From NCBI RefSeq assembly GCF_009765905.1, contig NZ_LMUO01000006.1, forward strand, positions 50,676 to 114,675: a stretch of 64,000 bases of DNA, given 5' to 3'. Position 1 is the first letter of the stretch. Every line of letters starts with the position of its first letter. This document shows, one piece after another, positions 17,404 to 25,499 of the stretch. Source of the stretch: Mucilaginibacter sp. L196. GTDB lineage: Bacteria; Bacteroidota; Bacteroidia; Sphingobacteriales; Sphingobacteriaceae. The translations under genes and the position numbers were made by a program. Below the pieces are notes generated by a model, which worked only from the letters and a program-made list of their open reading frames with translations, had not been told where the DNA came from and searched no databases.

Positions 17404-18231
17404 ATGGCAAGCAGAAACGGATTAAACCCCAAAATAAGAGGACCGAAAGGAGTTGGGTTTGGCAGAGCTTTGCCCAATGCATTTGGATTTGGAAACGGAA
17501 TAAAGCCTAATGGTAGCGCTCAATATATCACAATACCAGGGCTTGTAGGTGTTTCAATACCGGAACAATTGACATTTGAATTATGGGTTAACCCTGGTGA
17601 TGGATTTGCTAGTAATGAAGGTTGGTTGCAGTTCAATGATAATTACCCGACAGGAAGCGGTGAAGGTAATGGAGCTGAGATAAGATCGCAGGTGTATGGT
17701 AACGTTTTTTTTATTTTGGGTCAGACAGCTGGAATTAATTTCGGCCAATTAAATATAGGTGGCATACCATTAAATCAAAGAAACCATTTGGTTTTCACAT
17801 TTGATTTTATAAACCAAGTATCTGCTGGATATCTTAATGGCAATATACAAGGTGCAGTACGTGGAAATTGTGAGTTATTGGTTACGTCATATAACGGAAT
17901 TTTTGAACTTTTCAATCTATTTGCATTGACCAGTCAGGGTGTGTATGCTACAGCATTAACTGATGAGTTCAGAATATATAAAAGTGCTATATCAGAGTCC
18001 CAGATTACACAAGATTGGAATAATGGTATAGGTAATAATCCCGCTATAACCGAGTATTCAATGGTATGGTATACGTTTGAAAAGTTTGAGTTGTTAGACT
18101 TTTCAAAAAATCAAGACGGTTCAAACATGCAAATTGGCATAAGGGACATGAGTGGTAATAATCGGCATGGATTGCCTATAAATATGATAACAGACCCAAC
18201 GCAAATTGGCTATAACTTAAAACCTTTCTAA
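17404..18231 (+). CDS. Concanavalin/LamG-like lectin protein
   Basis: The product has 275 residues. The frame shows a LamG-like jelly roll: YITIPGLVGVSIPEQLTFEL followed by WVNPG, NHLVFTFDFINQ, SAGYLNGNIQGAV, and the closing TDEFRIYKSAISESQITQDW typical of these domains. Such modules bind carbohydrate, and in a phage fibre they would recognise the host surface. The sequence is visibly AT-richer than the head genes. A decayed second copy of its C-terminal end lies just after the next gene. Confidence 0.75.
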   Translation: MASRNGLNPKIRGPKGVGFGRALPNAFGFGNGIKPNGSAQYITIPGLVGVSIPEQLTFELWVNPGDGFASNEGWLQFNDNYPTGSGEGNGAEIRSQVYGNVFFILGQTAGINFGQLNIGGIPLNQRNHLVFTFDFINQVSAGYLNGNIQGAVRGNCELLVTSYNGIFELFNLFALTSQGVYATALTDEFRIYKSAISESQITQDWNNGIGNNPAITEYSMVWYTFEKFELLDFSKNQDGSNMQIGIRDMSGNNRHGLPINMITDPTQIGYNLKPF

Positions 18232-18273
18232 TTAAATTATTTATACTTGTTGATAATATAATTTTAACAAAAT

Positions 18274-19035
18274 ATGAAAATTGTAAAGCTCTTTCATCGG
18301 TCAAAGACTTTAAGGTTAATAGCAAAGAAAATAGGTAGAAAAATAAACATCAGGCAAAAGTTTCATGGTGGATATATTTTTTTAAATGCTGTTGAACATT
18401 CTTGGGCGTGGACCGGAGAAAGAAACTATAATAATTTCGATGCTGAATTGCAAGATTTTATTTACAAAACATCAAAAGGATTTGATTACTTTATTGACAT
18501 AGGCAGCAACATAGGAGTAATGACAATAGGCGTGCTTCTTGCAAATAATGAAATCAAAGCAGTTGCAGTTGATCCAAATGTGGCAGCAATTAAGTTGCTC
18601 AAAAAATCGTTGACATACAATATGTTTAAACAACGTTGTGAGGTAATTAATGCTGCTATAGGCATTACCGATGGCTATGTAAAATTTGATGAAACAGGTT
18701 CAGTTACAGGGCATGTATCAGAATTCGGTAAAGAAATACAATCTATTAAATTATCTAAAGTATTAAATCGATATAGTGATTATAAGTCATTTGTTAAGAT
18801 TGATATAGAAGGGTTTGAAGCCGCTGTTATTACTGATATAGCTGATGTAGAAAACCTATCTAACAAAAAATTTATTATTGAAATGCACCCTTTAGGATTT
18901 AACAATGTAGGTAATCCAGTTTATGTATTTGAAAAAATAAAACAGCTTGGAGGAAAAATAACCGATTTTGAAGGTAAAAATATTGAGTCCATTAATCCTG
19001 AATATGTAAGTCAACTAATTGTAACATTTCCTTGA
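18274..19035 (+). CDS. FkbM-family methyltransferase
   Basis: The product has 253 residues and is a SAM-dependent methyltransferase. The glycine-rich motif IDIGSNIGVMTIGV is near residue 72, the acidic post-II residue is in AVAVDPNVAA, and FVKIDIEGFEAAVI is the typical FkbM signature. FkbM enzymes usually O-methylate sugars, here perhaps cell-surface glycan or a fibre modification. It is AT-rich compared with the phage head genes and lies between two lectin-like copies, so it looks like a recently acquired moron gene that may change the surface glycan or exclude other phages. Confidence 0.85.
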   Translation: MKIVKLFHRSKTLRLIAKKIGRKINIRQKFHGGYIFLNAVEHSWAWTGERNYNNFDAELQDFIYKTSKGFDYFIDIGSNIGVMTIGVLLANNEIKAVAVDPNVAAIKLLKKSLTYNMFKQRCEVINAAIGITDGYVKFDETGSVTGHVSEFGKEIQSIKLSKVLNRYSDYKSFVKIDIEGFEAAVITDIADVENLSNKKFIIEMHPLGFNNVGNPVYVFEKIKQLGGKITDFEGKNIESINPEYVSQLIVTFP

Positions 19036-19061
19036 AAAATTAGACTGTATGATAACAAACA

Positions 19062-19258
19062 TTCGACGAGTTTAGAATTTATAATAAAATATTACATGAT
19101 ATTGAGATACAAGCAAACTATAATAATGGCGTAGACAATAATCTCTTAACAAATGAAAATCTTTTTACTTGGCTTACCCTTGAAAGTTCGAGAACCTATA
19201 ACTTCTCTCCACTTCAAGACGGTTCAAATATTAAGTTGGGGTAAGGTATCTGAGTGGT
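19062..19258 (+). pseudogene. Decayed second copy of the lectin gene C-terminus
   Basis: The frame DEFRIYNKILHDIEIQANYN, then NNGVDN and LQDGSNIKLG, matches the end of the lectin gene (DEFRIYKSAISESQ, NNGIGN, NQDGSNMQIG). After a stop and frameshift, RYLSGNNNHD matches RDMSGNNRHG. It has no start or N-terminal region. The lectin gene or fibre module was duplicated or exchanged and this copy decayed. Confidence 0.75.
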
Positions 19259-19274
19259 AATAATAACCATGATC

Positions 19275-19545
19275 AATCTATAAAATTTAGATACATTATC
19301 AAATAAAGATAAGCTACCGGTATAATCCTTAGCACTCTTCTAATATAAACCCTTTAAGAGAGATAGCCCCGCTATTCACTTTCTCTTTGAGCAACAAAGT
19401 TGCTATTAGAAATCCTTTAATCACAAAGAAAAGGTCAACGTCAACAGAGCCAATCGAAAGGTATTCGAATTTGTTGTTCCAAAAGGTATGTCCAATAATC
19501 CCTATAATTATTGACATACCCCGTACCATCTAAACCCCTTAAATG
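19275..19545 (-). pseudogene. Acyltransferase 3 (OafA-like) N-terminal remnant
   Basis: The reverse strand encodes RGMSIIIGIIGHTFWN, then SVDVDLFFVIKGFLIATLLL. The His and the DLFFVxxGFLI block are hallmarks of membrane acyltransferase 3. An upstream GLDG segment is in another frame. A downstream YIRRVLRIIPVAYLYL segment is in a third. At least two frameshifts are visible and nothing follows. Such enzymes acetylate surface glycans, consistent with a phage serotype-conversion gene. Confidence 0.78.
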
Positions 19546-19720
19546 CTAATGCTTGAATATTTCGGGGGCACCTGTAATCTCAACAAACAGCTTAGTTTTA
19601 ATATTGCCTAGCTATTTAAACATATAAGGCTATCAACTTGATTATTTGCGTATCCCCATGCAAAAGCATAACAATACTTTCTAATAATTAACAATAATAT
19701 TAATCAACTCTTAAAATAAC
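19546..19720. other. AT-rich spacer before the lysis cassette
   Basis: No open frame of note is present. The stretch separates the decayed fibre and conversion genes from the holin-like gene. It should hold the leader of that gene. Confidence 0.5.
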
Positions 19721-19945
19721 ATGAAAACATCAAACTTATACAGCATCGATTTAAAAGATCTTGCAAAAGGACTAATAGTAGCCGTAGGAAGTGCAGTAAT
19801 TGCAACCATTCAAACCAGTTTACAGGCTGGCTCGTTAAGTTTTAACTGGAAACTGATTGGCACTGTGGCCTTAGGCGCTGGAATAGCTTATATCAGTAAA
19901 AATTTCTTTACGGCACCATCCATCAAAACCCCTGTAAATAATTAA
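19721..19945 (+). CDS. Holin-like small membrane protein
   Basis: The product has 74 residues with two hydrophobic segments: DLAKGLIVAVGSAVIATI at about 10-30, and GTVALGAGIAYISKNF at about 47-62. This topology and the position immediately upstream of a lysozyme-type gene, with overlapping TAATG, suggest a holin-type protein. No family signature confirms it. Confidence 0.6.
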   Translation: MKTSNLYSIDLKDLAKGLIVAVGSAVIATIQTSLQAGSLSFNWKLIGTVALGAGIAYISKNFFTAPSIKTPVNN

Positions 19946-20520
19946 TGATGGCCGATTTTACTAAAGCATATAAAATAACCATCATGGGCAACGAGGGTGG
20001 TTACAACCCTGGCATAGGCGAAAAAGAAACTTATAGGGGCATTGACCGAGGAGCCAATCCAAGGTGGGATGGCTGGCCAATTATCGACGGCATTAAAAAA
20101 AATAACCCCAATTTAAGTATCGAAAAAATGGACGTACTGCTATCTCAAAACATTGCCTTACAACACAATATAGAAAAATTCTATAAAGTGAATTATTGGG
20201 ATACCATTAATCTGGATAGCATAACAGATCAACAGCTGGCAAATAATCTGTTTGACTGCTCAGTTAACCAGGGTGAGGGTCGGGCACGGCGATTTATGCA
20301 GATAGCATGCAATTATGTTATCGCTTCTCAAAAATCAATAATAAAACCTCTAATAATTGACAATCACATAGGCCCTGCCACATTGCTTGCATTTAATGCT
20401 CTTCCCGCCGCAATGCTGAATGCTGAAATAAACCTCGAACGTGAAGCAAGCTATCGCACCGATGTTGGTTACACTGAATGGGGGAAAGTATGGGCAAAAA
20501 GATTGATAAACTATACCTAA
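19945..20520 (+). CDS. GH108-type endolysin
   Basis: The product has 191 residues. MGNEGGYNPG near residue 15 holds the catalytic Glu of the GH108 lysozyme family, with the usual YRGIDRGANPRWDGW next. A C-terminal peptidoglycan-binding segment follows (DCSVNQGEGRARRFMQ, then VGYTEWGKVWAKRL). It would cut peptidoglycan during lysis. The absence of a signal peptide fits release through a holin. Two adjacent ATG codons begin the frame, and the second (MADFTKAY) is the likelier start. Confidence 0.88.
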   Translation: MMADFTKAYKITIMGNEGGYNPGIGEKETYRGIDRGANPRWDGWPIIDGIKKNNPNLSIEKMDVLLSQNIALQHNIEKFYKVNYWDTINLDSITDQQLANNLFDCSVNQGEGRARRFMQIACNYVIASQKSIIKPLIIDNHIGPATLLAFNALPAAMLNAEINLEREASYRTDVGYTEWGKVWAKRLINYT

Positions 20521-20526
20521 ATCATC

Positions 20527-20790
20527 ATGACAGCCATTGAACAACACGAACTAAAGGGCATTACAATTAAGAATATTATTGTAACCATAGTGAGCACCGC
20601 CAGCATAGTTGCATCGGTAATGACAACATATTTCAATTTAAAAAATGATATGTCCCAGCTACGCGACCGGCAAGAAACCACAGACAGGGTTAACGAAATA
20701 CGCTTGAAGGTTTTAGAAAGTCAGGTAAATATTCTACAGCAACAAGTTCAGGAAATAAAATACAACAAACAATTAACACCAAAATCATGA
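20527..20790 (+). CDS. Small membrane-anchored coiled-coil protein
   Basis: The product has 87 residues. A membrane segment at about 15-36 (NIIVTIVSTASIVASVM) is followed by a coiled coil at about 40-80 (RDRQETTDRVNEIRLK, LESQVNILQQQVQE). This layout is shared by some phage spanin-like or holin-accessory proteins. No family was recognised. The stop codon overlaps the start of the next gene (ATGA). Confidence 0.6.
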   Translation: MTAIEQHELKGITIKNIIVTIVSTASIVASVMTTYFNLKNDMSQLRDRQETTDRVNEIRLKVLESQVNILQQQVQEIKYNKQLTPKS

Positions 20791-21239
20791 GTTTAACAAC
20801 ATTTCTTACAAAAATATGGGCAGGGATAAAAAATCTGTTCGATGGCTTTCCATCAGAATTAAAAATTGCCGTGCACATCGGTGTAATAGTAACCGAAGCC
20901 ATTAAAACTTTTGTTGACAGTCCCGAAGCAGATATACTAACCGACATTATACCCGGCAGTATTGATGATGATATTAAAAACTTACTTCGTGCAAAACTAC
21001 CGGCGATATTAACCGAATTAAAGCTCGCAGACAGTTGTGGCAGCCTTACTGATCCTGCTCAAATTACAGCTTGTGCTATAACGATGTTACAGGGATTAGA
21101 CGGAGATATTAAAAGCGCCTTTCTACACAATATCTCCATATTAGTAGCTCAAGTAGCTGCCGATGGAAAATTAACGTGGGGCGATGGCGTATATATTTTA
21201 GAGTGGTACTACCAGAATGTGGATAAAGCAGCTGCTTAA
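20787..21239 (+). CDS. Phage lysis-cassette hypothetical protein
   Basis: The product has 150 residues and no family was recognised. It is mostly helical, with no signal peptide. Two cysteines (SCGSLTDPAQITAC) could form a disulphide. The gene is translationally coupled to the coiled-coil protein and ends 10 bases before the tRNA-Leu, so it marks the right border of the phage block. Confidence 0.55.
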   Translation: MSLTTFLTKIWAGIKNLFDGFPSELKIAVHIGVIVTEAIKTFVDSPEADILTDIIPGSIDDDIKNLLRAKLPAILTELKLADSCGSLTDPAQITACAITMLQGLDGDIKSAFLHNISILVAQVAADGKLTWGDGVYILEWYYQNVDKAAA

Positions 21240-21248
21240 CTAATTATG

Positions 21249-21332
21249 TGCCTGGAACGAGATTCGAACTCGTACATCCTTGCGAATGCCACCCCCTCAA
21301 GATGGTGCGTCTACCAATTTCGCCACCCAGGC
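21249..21332 (-). tRNA. tRNA-Leu (GAG)
   Basis: On the reverse strand the 84-base gene begins GCCTGGG and ends CCAGGC plus discriminator A. The anticodon stem CCATC/GGTGG encloses the loop TTGAGGG, giving anticodon GAG. There is a long variable arm and no encoded CCA. Its 3' end faces the phage block, a common integration position. Confidence 0.93.
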
Positions 21333-21403
21333 TTTACAATACAAAGTCTTTAGTTTAAGCAAAATACACTTTAAACTAAAGACTTTTAACTTATTAAAGG
21401 ATG

Positions 21404-21487
21404 TGCCCGAAGAGAGACTCGAACTCTCAAGAGACAATTCTCAACGGCTTCTGAGACCGCAACGTTTACCAATTTCGCCATCCGGGC
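21404..21487 (-). tRNA. tRNA-Leu (CAG)
   Basis: The 84-base reverse-strand gene begins GCCCGGA and ends TTCGGGC plus A. The anticodon loop CTCAGAA gives CAG. The variable arm is of leucine type. It lies 71 bases upstream of the other tRNA-Leu and is probably co-transcribed with it. Confidence 0.93.
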
Positions 21488-21644
21488 ATTCAAGTATATA
21501 TTTAAGCTTTCGGCTAAACTTATACAGGGTTGCAAATATACTTTTTTCAACTAAAATGTGCCTTAAAAAATATAATTATTGGCGATACCTTGTAACTTAA
21601 TTTCCGAAGGTCTAATTTCGGAATAATCCTCACAACCTCGTATA

Positions 21645-22655
21645 ATGATTGATAAACAAATCAGGCCATTAATTTTACTTTCGATGCTTTTGTTTGCATC
21701 TATTTCGAAAGCCCAACACATCACATTATTACAACAAGGTAAGCCAACCAACATAAGAGGATTATGCGTTGTAAACGATAATACAGCTTGGATAAGTGGC
21801 AGTAAAGGCTATATAGCTATTACTACCAATGCCGGTAGAACATGGGCATGGCAACAAGTAAAAGGTTATGAAACTGCTGATTTCAGAGGCATCGAAGCAT
21901 TCTCAGATAAGGAAGCCATTATTATGAGTTCAGGAACACCGGCTTTAATATTGAAAACGGTTGACGGTGGTGCAAACTGGAAGCTTGAATATAAAAACAC
22001 AGACTCCTCTTGTTTTATGGATGCAATTAGTTTCATAGATCCAAAACATGGTTTTATTTTGGGCGATCCCATTAATAATAAGTTTTTCATGCTGGAAACC
22101 GTTGACGGTGGTGAAACCTGGGGTAATTACACTCAGAATCCTGTTGCCTTACCAAATGAAGCGGCTTTTGCGGCAAGCAACACTTGCCTCCGCATTACAT
22201 CAAAAAATAAATATATAGCCACTGGAGGATTATTTGCAGAGGTTGATATATCAAACCAAAATGGCGGATGGGCCCATCATCAAATTCCTATTTTTAAAGG
22301 TAAGCTAAGTAAAGGTGCATTTTCAATTGCAATAAATAACAATCACCTGGTTGTGGTTGGCGGCGACTATCAACATGATACCAATAGTGATTCAACAGCC
22401 TGCTATTCAACTGATGGCGGATATATTTGGCATTTAGCGACAGTACCACCAGCCGGCTATCAATCATGTGTAGAATTTATTAATGCTGGCACTTTTTTAT
22501 CTACCGGCACATCAGGATCTAATATAACTAACGATAATGGGCGAACATGGCATAAGATTAACAACGCAAGTTTTAACGTTTGCCGTAGTTCAATGCATAA
22601 AAAAATAATTCTATTAGCCGGGAATAATGGTAAAATAGCGATTTACAAACCATAG
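21645..22655 (+). CDS. Ycf48/BNR-like beta-propeller protein, secreted
   Basis: The product has 336 residues. A signal peptide ending near SKAQ is followed by repeated propeller blades, each with an Asp-box-like TVDGGANWK, ETVDGGETWG or YSTDGGYIWH segment. This is the fold of Ycf48-like photosystem assembly factors and BNR sialidase-type repeats; in Bacteroidota such proteins are widespread and of unknown role. No catalytic sialidase residues were seen. It is flanked by tRNA genes and has no operon partner. Confidence 0.82.
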   Translation: MIDKQIRPLILLSMLLFASISKAQHITLLQQGKPTNIRGLCVVNDNTAWISGSKGYIAITTNAGRTWAWQQVKGYETADFRGIEAFSDKEAIIMSSGTPALILKTVDGGANWKLEYKNTDSSCFMDAISFIDPKHGFILGDPINNKFFMLETVDGGETWGNYTQNPVALPNEAAFAASNTCLRITSKNKYIATGGLFAEVDISNQNGGWAHHQIPIFKGKLSKGAFSIAINNNHLVVVGGDYQHDTNSDSTACYSTDGGYIWHLATVPPAGYQSCVEFINAGTFLSTGTSGSNITNDNGRTWHKINNASFNVCRSSMHKKIILLAGNNGKIAIYKP

Positions 22656-22768
22656 AAAGTTGACAATGAAGCGCTTATTATTTACTTGAAAATAATTCAA
22701 AATAAGACTTGCACCAAATAGCAAATAGTCCTATATTTGCACCACTTAAAACGGAAACGTTTAAAGTT

Positions 22769-22841
22769 GATTCCGTAGCTCAGCTGGTAGAGCATAACAC
22801 TTTTAATGTTGGGGTCCTGGGTTCGAATCCCAGCGGGATCA
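22769..22841 (+). tRNA. tRNA-Lys (TTT)
   Basis: The 73-base gene has the acceptor pair GATTCCG/CGGGATC, a D-arm with AGCTCAGCTGGTAGAGC, anticodon loop CTTTTAA (anticodon TTT) and TTCGAAT in the T-loop. The discriminator is A and CCA is not encoded. Confidence 0.95.
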
Positions 22842-22874
22842 CAGAATGGTCACCAAACCATCTCAAAAGAACTA

Positions 22875-22900
22875 AAGCCACTTGAAAAAGTGGCTTTTTT
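22875..22900 (+). terminator. Terminator after tRNA-Lys
   Basis: The arms AGCCACTT and AAGTGGCT enclose the loop GAAA, followed by T6. It is the obvious stop for the tRNA-Lys transcript. Confidence 0.88.
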
Positions 22901-23109
22901 CGTTTAAAACCCACTTTTCATAACTCAATACAGATCAATGTAACGCAAAGTAATCGGTAACCTATTCCTTTTGCCGAAATTACGTTACCGAATTTATCCG
23001 GACTTAGTTACAACTTGTTGATTTTCAATATAAAGAACTATGATTTAACTTAAAAAAATGGTTTATAAAAATTGAATCATTATTGCAAAACATCAAAACT
23101 CAATGGATT

Positions 23110-23430
23110 TTATGGCCTGTAAAATAGCCTGACTGGTCCCATATCAACACTTCTAAATACTAATGACGAATTAGTCAAACCGGTTATCTCATAGCAAAAA
23201 TACCGGCTTGTATTGGCTTTATTGATTAGCTGCATATAAGTTGTACTAAAAGTTACAGGAATCGTTACGCCACATTGAGGAGATGTATTTGAAATAATCA
23301 CATTATCCGCTTCTTTTTATACCACTGAATTGAATTTTGACACGTGTGTTCATCTGTAAAAACCATCAAAAAACGTTGAATTTTCATCCGCTATCCACGG
23401 CCCAACAATAGTACTATCAAACAATTTCAT
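23110..23430 (-). pseudogene. Decayed small protein gene
   Basis: Three segments in different frames form one coherent protein: MKLFDSTIVGPWIADENSTF, then DEHTCQNSIQWYK, then DNVIISNTSPQCGVTIPVTF and onward to GPVRLFYRP. A stop or frameshift separates each pair. The start (GPWIADENSTFF) and small all-beta appearance recall lipocalin-like lipoproteins, but no family can be named. Clearly broken. Confidence 0.6.
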
Positions 23431-23641
23431 TTTGCATGAATGTTTAATAGGGCCAGAAGAACTTTTCAAAAATATTCAAGCAAGTAATTGTACCGACAAT
23501 ACAGTCGTAAGCTTTATTTTTTTGCATTGTAATAAATGCTATAAAATGCTTATTGACTTCCAGCCTTTCGAACTAAAAAAGGAAGAAAGCAATGAGTACC
23601 AAATTTTTTGCCAATCACTAATCATTTTCATTACGACTTGA

Positions 23642-25126
23642 TTATTTAATTATAGCACAATCTGTAAGTTGTAAATCTGATACCTTATTGAAGACCGGCT
23701 TATTATCAAGAGTCATTCCGGGTGCGTTCAATTCTCTTAAATATAGACCTTGTACATCATTAGCTATGAGAATAGGCCGCGCATCTGATTTGATCATGTT
23801 GATTTCGACCGCTGTGATTTTTATGTTTTTGGCGTGCCGTATAAAAAATCCATAGGCCGGGGCTTCGCCGAACATTCCTGGCTCCGGGTACATGTTTTCA
23901 TTTTCCGGCGGATCCGCCTGGGTACTATTCGGGGTCAATCCTCCTTTTACATAGAGTTTTATATTGCTTAATGTAACATCCTCTATATCATGACCAGGGA
24001 TTCCGCTTATGGTACATACGTAATGAGGGTCGGCGTTATAAATCACTACATTACTAATTAATATTCTCCGTAGCTGGCCAACAGGTGTGCCGGCAGGGCC
24101 CCGCATGCGTGAGCCTAAGCGAAGAAATATTGGGTCGCTTACAACGTCCCGCATTGTGATGTTAGTTACCGCAACATCTTCGAGCTCTGCACCATCAACC
24201 GTTTCGAGGGCCAGTCCCCTGCAATAATCGAATACACAGTTAGATATCGTAATATTTTTAAAACCTCCATTGGACTCTGTCCCTAATTTAATCCGGCCTG
24301 TGGGGTGGGATACAGAATGCTTGAAAGTTCCGTCTAAAAGCGATCCCACATTATAACCGCTAACCTGGCAATTGGTAATCGTTACATTTTCGGTATTACG
24401 GGCATATCCCAAAGCATAAGTGCTTTTCAGACATATCCCATCATCATATGGAGAATTAACAAAACAATTCGACACCCTAACATTTTTACAGCAATCAATG
24501 TCCATGCCATCACGGTTGGTATCCTCCTTAACGTTATCAATAGTAAGATTGTCTGTGCCGGTAGCGAGTATTCCGAACCAGCCACCAGTGAGAATGGAAA
24601 CATCCCGGATAATGACATTCCTGCATCGCAGAAGTGCTATCGCCTTATTTCCAAGTTTGCTATCCTTTTTCCAGTCTCTAAGCAGCCCCTTACCCCAGAT
24701 CGTCCCGGGTCCCAGTATGGAAACATCATGAAGGTCTTCACCCCAAATCAAGCTATTATGAAAATGACTGTGCCCGTAGTCCTGATAGGTTGTACTAACG
24801 GTTTCTTCTGCGGGGTCATATTCACCGTTCGCTTCTGATTCTGTAGCTATTATTACTGCGCCCTGGTCCAGGTAAAGGGATATATTGCTTTTTAAATGGA
24901 TGGAGCCAGACAAATAATTGCCTGCAGGTAAAAAAACAGTTCCCCCACCGGCTTTAGCGGCAGCGTCGATAGCGTTATCTATCGCCTTTGAATCAAGGGC
25001 TATCCCATCGCCTTTGGCACCGTAGTCCTTCACATTATAACTGGTTGTTCCGGGAGAGATCGCCCGGGCTGTGGTAGCTACCAACAGGTAACTACCAATC
25101 AGGAATAAAATTGATCTATTTTTCAT
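23642..25126 (-). CDS. GH28 polygalacturonase-family hydrolase, secreted
   Basis: The product has 494 residues. A signal peptide ending at TARA precedes a right-handed beta-helix. GH28 motifs are present in order: NRDGMDID (in place of NTDGxD), YDDGICLKS (paired catalytic Asp) and GRIKLGTES (RIK). The GHG motif is replaced by NVGSLLDG, as in some exo-acting or rhamnogalacturonan-directed members. It would cut uronic acid linkages in the pectin backbone. It is the last gene of the reverse-strand locus and starts at the end of a cytochrome c remnant. Confidence 0.9.
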   Translation of the reverse strand: MKNRSILFLIGSYLLVATTARAISPGTTSYNVKDYGAKGDGIALDSKAIDNAIDAAAKAGGGTVFLPAGNYLSGSIHLKSNISLYLDQGAVIIATESEANGEYDPAEETVSTTYQDYGHSHFHNSLIWGEDLHDVSILGPGTIWGKGLLRDWKKDSKLGNKAIALLRCRNVIIRDVSILTGGWFGILATGTDNLTIDNVKEDTNRDGMDIDCCKNVRVSNCFVNSPYDDGICLKSTYALGYARNTENVTITNCQVSGYNVGSLLDGTFKHSVSHPTGRIKLGTESNGGFKNITISNCVFDYCRGLALETVDGAELEDVAVTNITMRDVVSDPIFLRLGSRMRGPAGTPVGQLRRILISNVVIYNADPHYVCTISGIPGHDIEDVTLSNIKLYVKGGLTPNSTQADPPENENMYPEPGMFGEAPAYGFFIRHAKNIKITAVEINMIKSDARPILIANDVQGLYLRELNAPGMTLDNKPVFNKVSDLQLTDCAIIK

Positions 25127-25400
25127 GTAGCTTTAGTTTTGCATTTTTTACATCAATTGCTTTCACAGCCGCTGCCCGGTTTCCGAAGCCGCTTCTTACA
25201 TAGGTAAGGACATCGGCGATTTGCTTGTCTGACAAATAGCTGAAAGAGGGCATTGGATGTCCATCGATCGTAGTATGACTTAATCCACTTAATAACATGT
25301 TGATAGCTTTGGACTTGGGGCCCAAAACGTAACTGATTTTAATAAAATGTCAGCGTTGAAGACCACTTTTTTCAGGTTTAAATTCATAGTTTATCCTAAT
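25116..25400 (-). pseudogene. C-terminal remnant of a c-type cytochrome
   Basis: The segment VLGPKSKAINMLLSGLSHTT followed by MPSFSYLSDKQIADVLTYVR is the C-terminal half of a class I cytochrome c, including the methionine-ligand region. No CxxCH heme motif remains. The upstream part is in other frames and only traces are seen. The stop overlaps the first codons of the GH28 gene. Confidence 0.75.
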
Positions 25401-25499
25401 TTATTAATTGAAGGCGCAGCGGGATTAGCGAATAAGATGATGAGGTAAGCGATTGGTCCCCTATTGAGAGGGGAACCGAAATCACTCCTTTCCTGCTTC
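25401..25499. other. Short spacer in the PUL
   Basis: No gene or clear signal is seen between the cytochrome remnant and the GH27 stop codon. Confidence 0.4.

Noticed and set aside
23432..23641. Forward 69-residue frame near the GH28 end
   Set aside because: It is Cys- and Ile-rich without signal peptide or family resemblance. It starts next to a decayed gene, so chance is more likely.
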